Assembly (NCBI RefSeq): GCF_000759025.1
Contig: NZ_JPOS01000093.1
Span: forward strand, 1 to 64,000
Source: Phaeodactylibacter xiamenensis
Lineage (GTDB): Bacteria > Bacteroidota > Bacteroidia > Chitinophagales > Saprospiraceae
DNA length: 64,000 nucleotides
Direction of reading: 5' to 3'
Shown: positions 26,555-34,840 of the stretch, piece by piece
Position numbering within the stretch: the first letter of the stretch is position 1
Layout of the letters: every line of letters starts with the position of its first letter
The notes under the pieces: model-generated
Told to the model about the DNA's origin: nothing
Seen by the model: only the letters and a program-made list of their open reading frames with translations
Database searches by the model: none
Made by a program: the position numbers and the translations under genes

Positions 26555-26853
26555 GGTCCTTGGATTTATCACCATTTAACAATTTTCCCTACGCCAAGCA
26601 CCTGCCCCTTTTGCACCACCCGCCATACATACACGCCGCCCGGCTGCCCGGATAACTCCACACTATTCACCCCCGCCCGCAGCGGCTGACGATGCACCTG
26701 CCGCCCTACCGCATCGTACACCTCCAGCCAGGCATCCACTGGCAGCCAGCCGGGGCGCAGGGAAAGGCTGAAGCGCTCCCGGAAAGGATTGGGGAAAGCG
26801 GTGGCAGCGACTACTTCCTGTTTTTCCTCTGCCGTGCTGTTGGGCATGGTGAA
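26505..26853. repeat. 349-bp direct repeat, copy 2
   Basis: Partner of 24727-25075. It spans the 3' end of paralog C, the spacer and the signal-peptide codons of paralog B. Two such copies in direct orientation would permit loss or gain of one 1778-bp gene unit by homologous recombination. Confidence 0.85.
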
Positions 26854-28374
26854 TTCCAGCTCCTTGCACTGTGTGCCGCTGCCATTGGCGTTGCTCACCG
26901 TGAGGCAGACCTCATAAGTGCCGTAGCCGGGGAAGGTATGCTGGGGCAGGGTATCTGTGCTCGTACTGCCGTCGCCGAAGTCCCACAGCCACTCAGCCGG
27001 CTCGTAGTCGCTCAGGTCGTAGAACTGCACCAAGAAGGGCTCCAGCGTATCCTGCTCGTAGCGCCAGCGGGCCAGCGGAATATTGTCGATGCCGAGCGTG
27101 TCGCAGGGGCTGCCGTCTATGGGGCCCAGGCGGTAATTGGGCTGGTTTGGGATGGAGAAGGCATTGAAGGTGGGCAGCTCGATGCCGTGCTGCTCGATGC
27201 GGCAGTCCGGGCAGTCGGCATCTGGGTTGTGGATGACGTGCAGGCTGGTCACGCCGTTGTTGGAAGCGATATAGATTTTGCCGTCGGGGGCTAGCTGGCC
27301 CTGGAAAAATGTGGTGGGCAGAGGATCTAAGTGCCCATCGTAGTCGGCTACCAAAGTCCGGGTGGCTTCGATGTCTTCCGCCCAGAGGTCGTATTGATAG
27401 AGCGTGGTGGTGGAAGAAGTATACAAATAGCGGGCGTTTTTTGAAATAAACGCCCCACCTCCACTACCTCCGATCGGATAGTTGAACTGCAGGAAATTGC
27501 TGAGCAGACCTGTACAGCGGTCAAAATCGTAGATTGTGGTGAACTCTCCGGCTTGCTCGCTGATACCGTTGAATCGAATATGTTTAGTGCCATCTGGGGA
27601 AAACAGGGCTTGCCCAAGCCCCGTAGGAACGGCTTCCCCTATTTCCTGAACCCCTACTAAGTCGATGCCAGAAGGCGTGAGTAAATAGCGGTAATAAAGA
27701 TTGGAGTTGAAAGCGGGAAGGATGACCCACCAATCCCTTCCGTTGGCGTGGCGGCAGGCCGATAACTTTCCGTAATCAAGAGTATCCGAGAGGAGTAACT
27801 CTTTCCTTAATGATACGAATATATCTGCAAGTGCTGTGTCTTGCTTAATCATTGAACTGAATAAGTACTTACCCGTTATCGACAATTCTTCTTCAATTGC
27901 CCATAACTCTGTTTCCATATTCAGCAATATGCAATACCCAACATTTCCAGGATGTGGTAAACATAAACTAGCTTGCGGTGCTTTCCATCCCCCATCAAAC
28001 TGTCCACTATACCAGTTAGCTCCATTAGGCATTAATTCGTATTCTGAGTTATAAACACCCTCTCCTGTGAAATACAACCTTAGACTTGCAGAACCGTCAC
28101 TAAAACTAACGTTATTGCTTCTAAAGTCTCCCTCACCCTGCTCATTGGCACTTAACTCTAGAGACTCATCCAAGAAACTTAATTTCACCAAACCAAAGGA
28201 ATCGCCTACAGGCATATTCACTCCACCATCATAGCCGAGTATCCAGTTATAGTCATGCAGCTGGCTATATCCTGGCTCAACTATCCAAAAGCCTAATAGT
28301 AGAGGGAGTATATAGCCTAAGTGTGAAACACTAATGTAGACCCTACCAAGTGTAACCTTTATTCCTGTAGTCAT
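26569..28374 (-). CDS. T9SS surface protein C of the tandem triplet (first in transcript)
   Basis: It starts at ATG 28374 with a longer, unrelated signal peptide (LPLLLGFWIVEPGYSQ), then LHDYNWILGYDGG, the same motif as A and B. Its N-terminal third is divergent and AT-rich; from about 27750 downward it becomes nearly the same as A and B, with propeller, PKD (WLWDFGDGSTSTDT) and the shared sorting domain. Only 12 bp separate its ATG from the T run of the terminator of the upstream gene, so no obvious promoter of its own is visible. Expression may depend on terminator read-through. Confidence 0.84.
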   Translation of the reverse strand: MTTGIKVTLGRVYISVSHLGYILPLLLGFWIVEPGYSQLHDYNWILGYDGGVNMPVGDSFGLVKLSFLDESLELSANEQGEGDFRSNNVSFSDGSASLRLYFTGEGVYNSEYELMPNGANWYSGQFDGGWKAPQASLCLPHPGNVGYCILLNMETELWAIEEELSITGKYLFSSMIKQDTALADIFVSLRKELLLSDTLDYGKLSACRHANGRDWWVILPAFNSNLYYRYLLTPSGIDLVGVQEIGEAVPTGLGQALFSPDGTKHIRFNGISEQAGEFTTIYDFDRCTGLLSNFLQFNYPIGGSGGGAFISKNARYLYTSSTTTLYQYDLWAEDIEATRTLVADYDGHLDPLPTTFFQGQLAPDGKIYIASNNGVTSLHVIHNPDADCPDCRIEQHGIELPTFNAFSIPNQPNYRLGPIDGSPCDTLGIDNIPLARWRYEQDTLEPFLVQFYDLSDYEPAEWLWDFGDGSTSTDTLPQHTFPGYGTYEVCLTVSNANGSGTQCKELEFTMPNSTAEEKQEVVAATAFPNPFRERFSLSLRPGWLPVDAWLEVYDAVGRQVHRQPLRAGVNSVELSGQPGGVYVWRVVQKGQVLGVGKIVKW

Positions 28375-28386
28375 TCAGTATTGTTT

Positions 28387-28425
28387 TAAAAAATCAGGCA
28401 CGGCTAGACCAAGCTAACCGTGCCT
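28387..28425 (-). terminator. Rho-independent terminator of the beta-helix gene
   Basis: On the minus strand, AGGCACGG / CCGTGCCT forms an 8-bp stem, extended inward by TAG/CTA after one mismatch, followed by GATTTTTT. It lies 19 bp after the stop at 28444 and directly before paralog C. Confidence 0.85.
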
Positions 28426-28443
28426 TTAAACAGAGGAATACTA

Positions 28444-31400
28444 TTACTGCTTAATCAATTTTATGGTAGAGGAACTGCCATCCTTTAACTGTAAAGCCAA
28501 AAAGTATAACCCCTTACCATAGCCCTCTAAGCTTAGTTCAAAATAACGAGTAGCTTCCTCAAGTGGATATTGGGTTATCAACTGCCCAGCCGCACTATAC
28601 ACTTGAAGCTGTCTAGCATCAGCTGCCCACTGTAAAGTCACTTGCGCTAGGGCTGGATTAGGGAATACCTTTAAATCAGCAACCTGCTCAGAGCGGATCG
28701 TAGTATTGCCCGGCTGAGCGATCAGCTGTTTTACACTGCAAAGCAGGCTGTCATTGTAGCTGGTAGATTGGTAGGCAGACAGCACCGCACGGGCGTGCAG
28801 CACTCCGGGACCACCAATATCAGGGCATTGGTTGGCGATGCCCTTTAGCGTATCCAACTGTAAGCTGTCCAATACCCAATCCCCTTGGGCTACATTGGAG
28901 AGCAGTAATTGATAGACCTGTAATTCCAAATCAGCAGCAAGGAGTGTATCTGAAGCGCCTTGCCCGTAGGCAGTGAGGTCCATTGCATTCAACACAGACG
29001 CTTCCTGCCACTGTAGGGCCCACGCCCGGCGGGTAGCCATTGTGACACCCAGTAGGGAATCAAGGTCACGGAACGCTTCGAATAATGCAGCGGAGTCGAT
29101 GGCTGTAGTCGCATTTTGCAAGTCTTCGTATACCTCATCCAACTCTGCGTACAACATCGTTACACTATCTTGATTGGCAGACCAGGCTTCCTGTTCGGCT
29201 AAGGTGAGGGCAAACATGCTGTTGTGCCCCCGCTCCAAGCTATCTAAAATTTCTAATGTCTGTCCGGTCTGATCATTGTAGAAGGTATCTAGCTCAAGGT
29301 GTTCAGTGAGTAAACTTGGGTTTTCATTTATTTTTTGGTACAGGCTGCGCTTCCCCCGCCAATCCATGACCGGCTCACTTTCAAACGTGCCCATCAGTAA
29401 TAGCGAGTCCAGGCGTGTTTTTTCTTCTTCTCCTACGTATAAGCTGCACCCTTCATCTACGGCGCAACTGTCAGCTGCCTGACCTGCGCTAGGAACAAAC
29501 CATTGCGCCAAAGTTGCGTTAGGTACATCAATGCTGCTAATAGGAGGATATAATATAGTGCCTGGTACACCTTGAACTTCGTATTCTGAATTTGAAACGA
29601 AAATTGAGCTGCCCATATGCCGAGCCGAGGCATCACTATAAGTCCCCAGCCACTGATTACCTGGATGCTCTTGCACCCCTATGGCTGTATTGGATTCACA
29701 AAGCAGCCCAATATCATGCGTATTCAGCTCATTCTGCCGGATGCTGCCCGGGCTGTTGCCTCTGAAGCGCAGTCCGACTGTATGGCCGTCGGTGCTGTTG
29801 CAGCAATAGACTCCTTGAGGGTGATTGATCGCCGTTATGCCCCGGCTATTTGCTTGTCCCGGAGTAATAGCATAATCAATAGTATTGGCAAAGATGACAT
29901 TGCTTTCGCCTTCTTCCACGAAGATGCCAGAGGGGCCACCTCGGGTGATTAGGATTTGCGTACCAACGTGGTCGATATCATTTTCCTCCACAAAACAAAG
30001 ACTGCTGCGGTCAAGGTGGATACCATTGCAGCCTATCTCAATGGCTTGTATCGTGTTGGACATGATCTGTGGCTGTTTCAATGAGGACTCGTTACTCAGT
30101 CTTATACCCGCCATCAAAGGATAATTCCCTCCATTGATCTGCGTGATAGTATTATCCTTTATATCCAGCACATCTGTTATCGTGCCGTTTTGGTTGAAAT
30201 AGCCGACACCGTACTGCCGGAATTGTATTGGGTTGTTATCTTTAATATTGATATCGAGCATACCATGCAGATTGGTCATAATAATACCGTCTTGCAAGCT
30301 GAAAAACTCTGTCTCTGTAACATCCACTATACAAATCCCCGTATTTTGGACATGAATCCCTCTTACCATATCTTCTATCAGGCCTTTTTCTACCTTGAGT
30401 GAGGAGGATTCCTCCCCATCTGAGAAAATGCCAAAACCTGCCAGTTGCTGAAAATCGCCGTTGATGCCAGGGAAGGAAGTTTGTGTAGCATCAAAGTTTC
30501 CAATCATACCCTTTATAAAGGGAGCAACGACTGAAATACCGGAATTGAACGTGATGATACCATTTTGGAGGTTCTCGAAATCGTTACCTCTGGGAAGAAA
30601 GAAAATCCCTCCAGGCCTTCCAATCTGAAATGACGGGCAATTATTCAAAACGATGCCAGCACGCCCTATGCTGGCTGTACTAATGGGTTGTCCATCGTAA
30701 GCAGGCAATAAGCCAAAGGTGCTAGTTCTAAACTCATTCCTGTTCATTGGTGCTACGAATTGCAGAATACCATTTGAACCACTATCTGCTTTGTACAGAC
30801 CGATATAATTGTCTATAAAATCATTATTGATCAACGTGATGCGGCTTCCATCTACAGCTTCAACAGCGTAAAGTGCATCAGATATGATATTCCCCTGAAA
30901 CCGTAAGTAGGAACGTATATTCAGCTTGATACCTTTCCAAAGCCTGTCACACCCTTTTACCTCTGAGAAATATACTTGTAAGGTTCTGGCTTCATTAATA
31001 GTAAGCTCCACCCCAGGCGCAAAGTACAATTCAGAACCTGATGCGAAGGTGTAATCAAACTCATCCATGAATACATCGCCTTCAAACAGCAGCTTTTGAG
31101 GCTGAGCTGCTGCTTGTGCCGGGGGCAATAGGTACCCGTCATTGATTAGAGTGCTAAAGTTACCGGCTGGGACAAGTGTAAATCCACTACCCTCTTCTAA
31201 ACATGGATATTCAGAAAAACATATTTTCTCGTAAGTGTGTGTAAAAGCACTCTCCACTGGTGGCACTTCGCAGAGGCTATTCTGTAGGCTCGTTTCCAAG
31301 TCAAGGGTAAACTCGATGATGCTGCCATCTGCCAGGTCGCTAGCCTCGGTATAAACAATGGTGACTTCCTCGCAGGTGCCCGCTGCAATATTGATAGTCT

Positions 31401-32190
31401 GTGAGGCGGGTTGTGCAGTGACGGACATATTAGCAGTTGCGTCAATATCCACTGTGATATCTTGGTCGGCGCATATCTCGTAGGTCACGCTTATGGAGTT
31501 GCCTTCGTCACATAAATTCGGAGTCGAATTCATAACTTCGACGGAAGGGGGATCAGGAACTATAGCAGCTTCACGAGTAAGCAACACATTATCAATTAAA
31601 AGTGCGCCTATGGAGCGGCGAATAGTTTGTCCACCAATATCAATCGCAAAAATGATTTGATCATAGGGAATCTCAGCACATTTATCTATAATATTAAAAT
31701 TAGACCATTGAGTTGAACTAAAATCCATTACTGAGAAAGTTGCAATTTCCTGAATTTGTAATCCGTTGATTGATGGCATCGGAACAATACAGTTACCAGG
31801 AAGAGACCAATTCCCCTGAACTCCATTGGCAATAAAGACCCTTAAATTGAATTGGCTGATATGACTTGCCACTATCTCCCTACGTCCAATAAAACTCAAA
31901 TTTAGCTGATCCCCAATATTCCCTTGTTGGGCAATCTCAGCAATTACCCCTTCGCCGTCATCAATCAATGGTGTACCAAATGAACCATTACTATACGCTA
32001 GATATAAATAATTGACACCATCTGGTGTAGAAAAATTGCTGCGAATCGAGGGTGTACCAAACCATGGCTGCCAATTTGATAAACAACTTGCGTCGACTAT
32101 GTTACCCCCATCACAAAATGAAGTCGTACAAGAGTGGGTCTCAAACCCTTCCTCAAGTAGTTGACCAAACACAACGTTAATTAGAGACAT
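28444..32190 (-). CDS. T9SS-sorted parallel beta-helix surface protein, signal peptide out of frame
   Basis: A 1248-residue frame from an ATG at 32190. A jelly-roll/MAM-like N-terminal domain precedes a long right-handed beta-helix stretch (about residues 380-870) rich in short repeats such as GIHLDRSSLCFVEENDIDHV and SNTIQAIEIGCNGIHLD. A helical region follows (about 910-1150), then a type A sorting domain (VFPNPALAQVTLQW to IKLIKQ). The visible start gives only MSLINVVFGQ, too short for a signal peptide. A fuller one begins at the ATG at 32246 but is 56 bp away, so it is out of frame through an 8-bp repeat tract. The gene is AT-richer than its neighbours. Function is probably glycan binding or adhesion by family. 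Confidence 0.85.
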   Translation of the reverse strand: MSLINVVFGQLLEEGFETHSCTTSFCDGGNIVDASCLSNWQPWFGTPSIRSNFSTPDGVNYLYLAYSNGSFGTPLIDDGEGVIAEIAQQGNIGDQLNLSFIGRREIVASHISQFNLRVFIANGVQGNWSLPGNCIVPMPSINGLQIQEIATFSVMDFSSTQWSNFNIIDKCAEIPYDQIIFAIDIGGQTIRRSIGALLIDNVLLTREAAIVPDPPSVEVMNSTPNLCDEGNSISVTYEICADQDITVDIDATANMSVTAQPASQTINIAAGTCEEVTIVYTEASDLADGSIIEFTLDLETSLQNSLCEVPPVESAFTHTYEKICFSEYPCLEEGSGFTLVPAGNFSTLINDGYLLPPAQAAAQPQKLLFEGDVFMDEFDYTFASGSELYFAPGVELTINEARTLQVYFSEVKGCDRLWKGIKLNIRSYLRFQGNIISDALYAVEAVDGSRITLINNDFIDNYIGLYKADSGSNGILQFVAPMNRNEFRTSTFGLLPAYDGQPISTASIGRAGIVLNNCPSFQIGRPGGIFFLPRGNDFENLQNGIITFNSGISVVAPFIKGMIGNFDATQTSFPGINGDFQQLAGFGIFSDGEESSSLKVEKGLIEDMVRGIHVQNTGICIVDVTETEFFSLQDGIIMTNLHGMLDINIKDNNPIQFRQYGVGYFNQNGTITDVLDIKDNTITQINGGNYPLMAGIRLSNESSLKQPQIMSNTIQAIEIGCNGIHLDRSSLCFVEENDIDHVGTQILITRGGPSGIFVEEGESNVIFANTIDYAITPGQANSRGITAINHPQGVYCCNSTDGHTVGLRFRGNSPGSIRQNELNTHDIGLLCESNTAIGVQEHPGNQWLGTYSDASARHMGSSIFVSNSEYEVQGVPGTILYPPISSIDVPNATLAQWFVPSAGQAADSCAVDEGCSLYVGEEEKTRLDSLLLMGTFESEPVMDWRGKRSLYQKINENPSLLTEHLELDTFYNDQTGQTLEILDSLERGHNSMFALTLAEQEAWSANQDSVTMLYAELDEVYEDLQNATTAIDSAALFEAFRDLDSLLGVTMATRRAWALQWQEASVLNAMDLTAYGQGASDTLLAADLELQVYQLLLSNVAQGDWVLDSLQLDTLKGIANQCPDIGGPGVLHARAVLSAYQSTSYNDSLLCSVKQLIAQPGNTTIRSEQVADLKVFPNPALAQVTLQWAADARQLQVYSAAGQLITQYPLEEATRYFELSLEGYGKGLYFLALQLKDGSSSTIKLIKQ

Positions 32191-32204
32191 AGTTAACAGT
32201 AAAC

Positions 32205-32244
32205 AGAGCGTAAGAGCGTAAGAGCGTAAGAGCGTAAGAGCGTC
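32205..32244. repeat. octanucleotide tandem repeat AGAGCGTA x5 (last unit AGAGCGTC)
   Basis: Four perfect units and one variant lie between the upstream ATG (32246) and the ATG at 32190 of the beta-helix gene. On the coding strand the unit reads TACGCTCT. Because 8 is not a multiple of 3, each change in unit number shifts the frame. With four units, the 32246 ATG would be in frame with the gene. Confidence 0.92.
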
Positions 32245-32569
32245 ATAATATGAAGTTTTAGTTAGATAAGCGGAGCGTTATTGAGATATTAACGCGTTGA
32301 CAATGCTAAGGTACATTGTTTTTATGGGCAATTGCAATAATTTAACATAAATCGAGCGCACAGGAACGAAACACTTGACCTAATCAGCTATGAACAGGTG
32401 GTTCATTCTCTTTATGTTTTAACCTCTCATAGCTAGTCTATACCGATAGCATTAAAAAACTACTGCATGTTTTTCCGCGCAGCTCAGGCTTAGCTTCAAT
32501 CTTTTGGAGGGGCACATGCCGCACCTACAGCGCGGGGGAACAGCAACACATTGGAGGTTATCCATATTT

Positions 32570-32585
32570 AGTCCCTACAGGGACT
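32570..32585. repeat. REP-like palindrome (AGTCCCT-AC-AGGGACT)
   Basis: A perfect 7-bp inverted repeat with a 2-bp centre, followed by TTTGCGCC. It is too short and lacks the T run of a terminator. It may be a dispersed REP-like unit; copy number is unknown from this window. Confidence 0.45.
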
Positions 32586-32628
32586 TTGCGCCATTCCAAA
32601 ACAGGCGGAAAGCACCTCCCGCGTTTTG

Positions 32629-33024
32629 CTACAGCGTCTGTACCAATTGAATGTAGTTGCCGCAGGTATCGTCCAAAATGGCAAATTTCACCGGCCCCAT
32701 TTCCGTGGGCTTGACGCTAAACTCCACATCGAGGCCCGTCAGCCGTTCATATTCGGCCTCCACGTCATCGACGTCGAATTGTGTCCAGGGCATCCCGGCA
32801 TCCTTCAGGGCATCCTGATAGACTTTTGAGGGTTCAAAATGATTAGGCGCAGGCTCCAGCAGCAGTTCCGGACCGTCAGGCCAATCTTTTGAGACCAGCG
32901 TCAGCCACCTGTTGCCGCCACCTAAGGGCTCATCCTTCTTTTTGATGAAACCTAATTTATCGGTATAAAATTGCAGGGCTTTTTCCTGGTCCCGGACGAG
33001 GATGCTGATTAGGGTGACTTTCAT
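32629..33024 (-). CDS. VOC-family protein (glyoxalase/bleomycin-resistance fold)
   Basis: A 131-residue single-unit VOC protein: VTLISILVRDQEKALQFYTDKLGF is the first beta-alpha-beta unit and VKFAILDDTCGNYIQLVQ the metal-site strand. The usual strand-1 metal His is not in place, so metal binding and enzyme activity are uncertain. The closest type by feel is the YP_002790148-like group of small dioxygenase-fold proteins. It stands alone with 150 bp of AT-rich sequence upstream. The substrate cannot be named. Confidence 0.88.
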   Translation of the reverse strand: MKVTLISILVRDQEKALQFYTDKLGFIKKKDEPLGGGNRWLTLVSKDWPDGPELLLEPAPNHFEPSKVYQDALKDAGMPWTQFDVDDVEAEYERLTGLDVEFSVKPTEMGPVKFAILDDTCGNYIQLVQTL

Positions 33025-33174
33025 GGCTTAGGTGTTTTTAAATGATGCTTGATTGCGATTGTTTTCGATCTGAATTTAATTCTCACACTCCCAATTTTTT
33101 TTCAATTTTAAAAGCAAGAAAATCTTGGATGAGTAAAAGCAAAAAATAAAATTCAAACTCGATGATCTCGGTCT

Positions 33175-34830
33175 TTACCAGGTGATAAGCCTTGTAAATA
33201 CCCGCCCACCGGCTTCCAGCCGATAGTAATACCGGCCGGGGCTGAGGTAGAACTCTGAGGGAGCAAAACGCAGCCGATGACTACCCGCTTCCTGATAGTG
33301 GTTCCAAAGGGTGCGGGCGGTGGTGCCGTTTTCGTAAAGCAGTACAATGCGCACGGGGCCAGGCTGCCGCACGGCATAATGAATATCAAAAGCCAGACCA
33401 CCATCCGGGGAAGGCTCGTGGCCCAGTAGCATCCCTGCCTCGTTGGCACCGATTGGCGGGTCAGCAGGGGGCAGCAGGCCATCAAGTGGCTGTAGCCCTT
33501 CGCTGTCGAGGAGGTGCTCTGTGACTTCCGGGGGCGTGCACAGCCAGTTCTGCATGACACTGGCGTAAACCGACCGAAAGTCCACCGAAAAGAAAGGATC
33601 ACCATACTGATCGGTATTGTCCAGGTCAGGTGCTTCGCCCAGGAAATCGCTGCCCAGCCCCTCCCCAAAGAGCAGCATGGGCGCGCCGGTACCGTGATCT
33701 GTCCCGGCCGAGCCATTCTCATAAATGGTACGGCCAAACTCGGAGAAACTCATGGTCAGGACATTCTCGCTATGCCCGGAAGCCGCCAGGTCGGCATAAA
33801 AAGCTTCCACGCTGCTGCCCACCCAATCCAGGAGGTTGGGGTGGAAATTCGCCTGATTGCTGTGGGTATCAAAACCATCGATGGTAACCATAAAGACCTT
33901 GGTACCCAGGCTGCCTTTGATCATCCTGGCAACGATTGCCATCTGCTCGGCGAGGTAGTTGTCAGGATAAGCGACCTGATTGCTGCCATCGTTGTACGCC
34001 CGCTGAATGGATTCCGAATAACGAAAGGCGCTGTTCGCTACCTGCCGCACGTACCGCAGTTCGCGCTCGAAAGGCTGATTGCCAAGGTTGCCCGACTCGT
34101 AAAGCGTGCCCGTTTGTGCAATCTGATAAAACTCCGCCGGATTGCTGATCGCCAGCGCATAATTAGCCGAATCGCTGCGGAAGATCATATTGGGCTGCAC
34201 CCCAATCTGCAGGGCAGGCGGGATAACCGGAGGGGCGCTCAGAAAGGCAGGCAGGTCCTGTTCCAGCCAACGCCCCATCCAACCGGTATTGACCACCTCA
34301 CTGCTATCGGAGGCGGAGGCCCAGATATCGGAGGAGCGGAAGTGGGAATAATTTTGCTGAGGATAGCTGACGTTGTGCACCACCTTCATGCGCCCCTCTT
34401 CCCAAAAGGGCTGTAGCCCGAGTAGTTCGTTCGGCATGCCGTAATCGTCGGACAGCGCCCAAAGGCCATTTTCGGGTACGGCAAGGGTGGGCCGGATATT
34501 GTAATAAGTGTCATTGCCACGAAGGATGACCGTATTCAGCCCATCATTGCCCCCTTTTAGGCGCAGCAGTACCAGCACGCGGTCGCCGCAGTTCGTATTC
34601 GACAAGCCCGCCAGTATAGGCCCGGGTGCAAAGGCGCTCACCGGGTAACCACTCAGCGTCAGGGCACCGCCCAGGGCAGCCAGGCCGGTCATTTTCAGGA
34701 AATCCCGCCGGCCCCATTCCTGATGCATATTTTCATGGGCTTCGCCATCCTGCAAACGGGTGCCTTTTTTGCGCTCCAGGTAGCGTTTAGCCTTGGGGTG
34801 GTAAGTATCGTGGTGATCGTGCTTTGCCAT
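33175..34830 (-). CDS. DUF1501 protein with Tat-like signal and sorting-domain-like tail
   Basis: A 40-residue polar leader precedes RRDFLKM (Arg41-Arg42) and a hydrophobic stretch, the layout of a twin-arginine signal. The DUF1501 domain follows (LVLLRLKGGNDGLNTVI; SFSEFGRTIYENGSAGTDHGTGAPMLLFG), which belongs to the alkaline phosphatase/sulfatase-like superfamily. The last 70 residues (FYLSPGRYYYRLEAGGRVFTRLITW) look like the end of a T9SS type A sorting domain. It lies 10 bp after the DUF1800 gene; DUF1501 and DUF1800 genes are commonly paired. Function is unknown. Confidence 0.9.
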   Translation of the reverse strand: MAKHDHHDTYHPKAKRYLERKKGTRLQDGEAHENMHQEWGRRDFLKMTGLAALGGALTLSGYPVSAFAPGPILAGLSNTNCGDRVLVLLRLKGGNDGLNTVILRGNDTYYNIRPTLAVPENGLWALSDDYGMPNELLGLQPFWEEGRMKVVHNVSYPQQNYSHFRSSDIWASASDSSEVVNTGWMGRWLEQDLPAFLSAPPVIPPALQIGVQPNMIFRSDSANYALAISNPAEFYQIAQTGTLYESGNLGNQPFERELRYVRQVANSAFRYSESIQRAYNDGSNQVAYPDNYLAEQMAIVARMIKGSLGTKVFMVTIDGFDTHSNQANFHPNLLDWVGSSVEAFYADLAASGHSENVLTMSFSEFGRTIYENGSAGTDHGTGAPMLLFGEGLGSDFLGEAPDLDNTDQYGDPFFSVDFRSVYASVMQNWLCTPPEVTEHLLDSEGLQPLDGLLPPADPPIGANEAGMLLGHEPSPDGGLAFDIHYAVRQPGPVRIVLLYENGTTARTLWNHYQEAGSHRLRFAPSEFYLSPGRYYYRLEAGGRVFTRLITW

Positions 34831-34840
34831 TATTCAGAGG

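Larger units (their letters stand above)
32191..32628. other. 438-bp intergenic region with octamer repeat and palindrome
   Basis: It contains the alternative ATG (32246) and octamer tract of the beta-helix gene, an AT-rich stretch to about 32460 that must hold its promoter (no clear TAnnTTTG was found), and a GC-richer block at 32470-32640 with a 16-bp palindrome. No credible ORF or RNA gene is seen. Confidence 0.6.

Noticed and set aside
32205-32244. Octamer tract as a CRISPR or centromere-like array
   Set aside because: Units are contiguous without spacers and only five in number; a simple sequence repeat.
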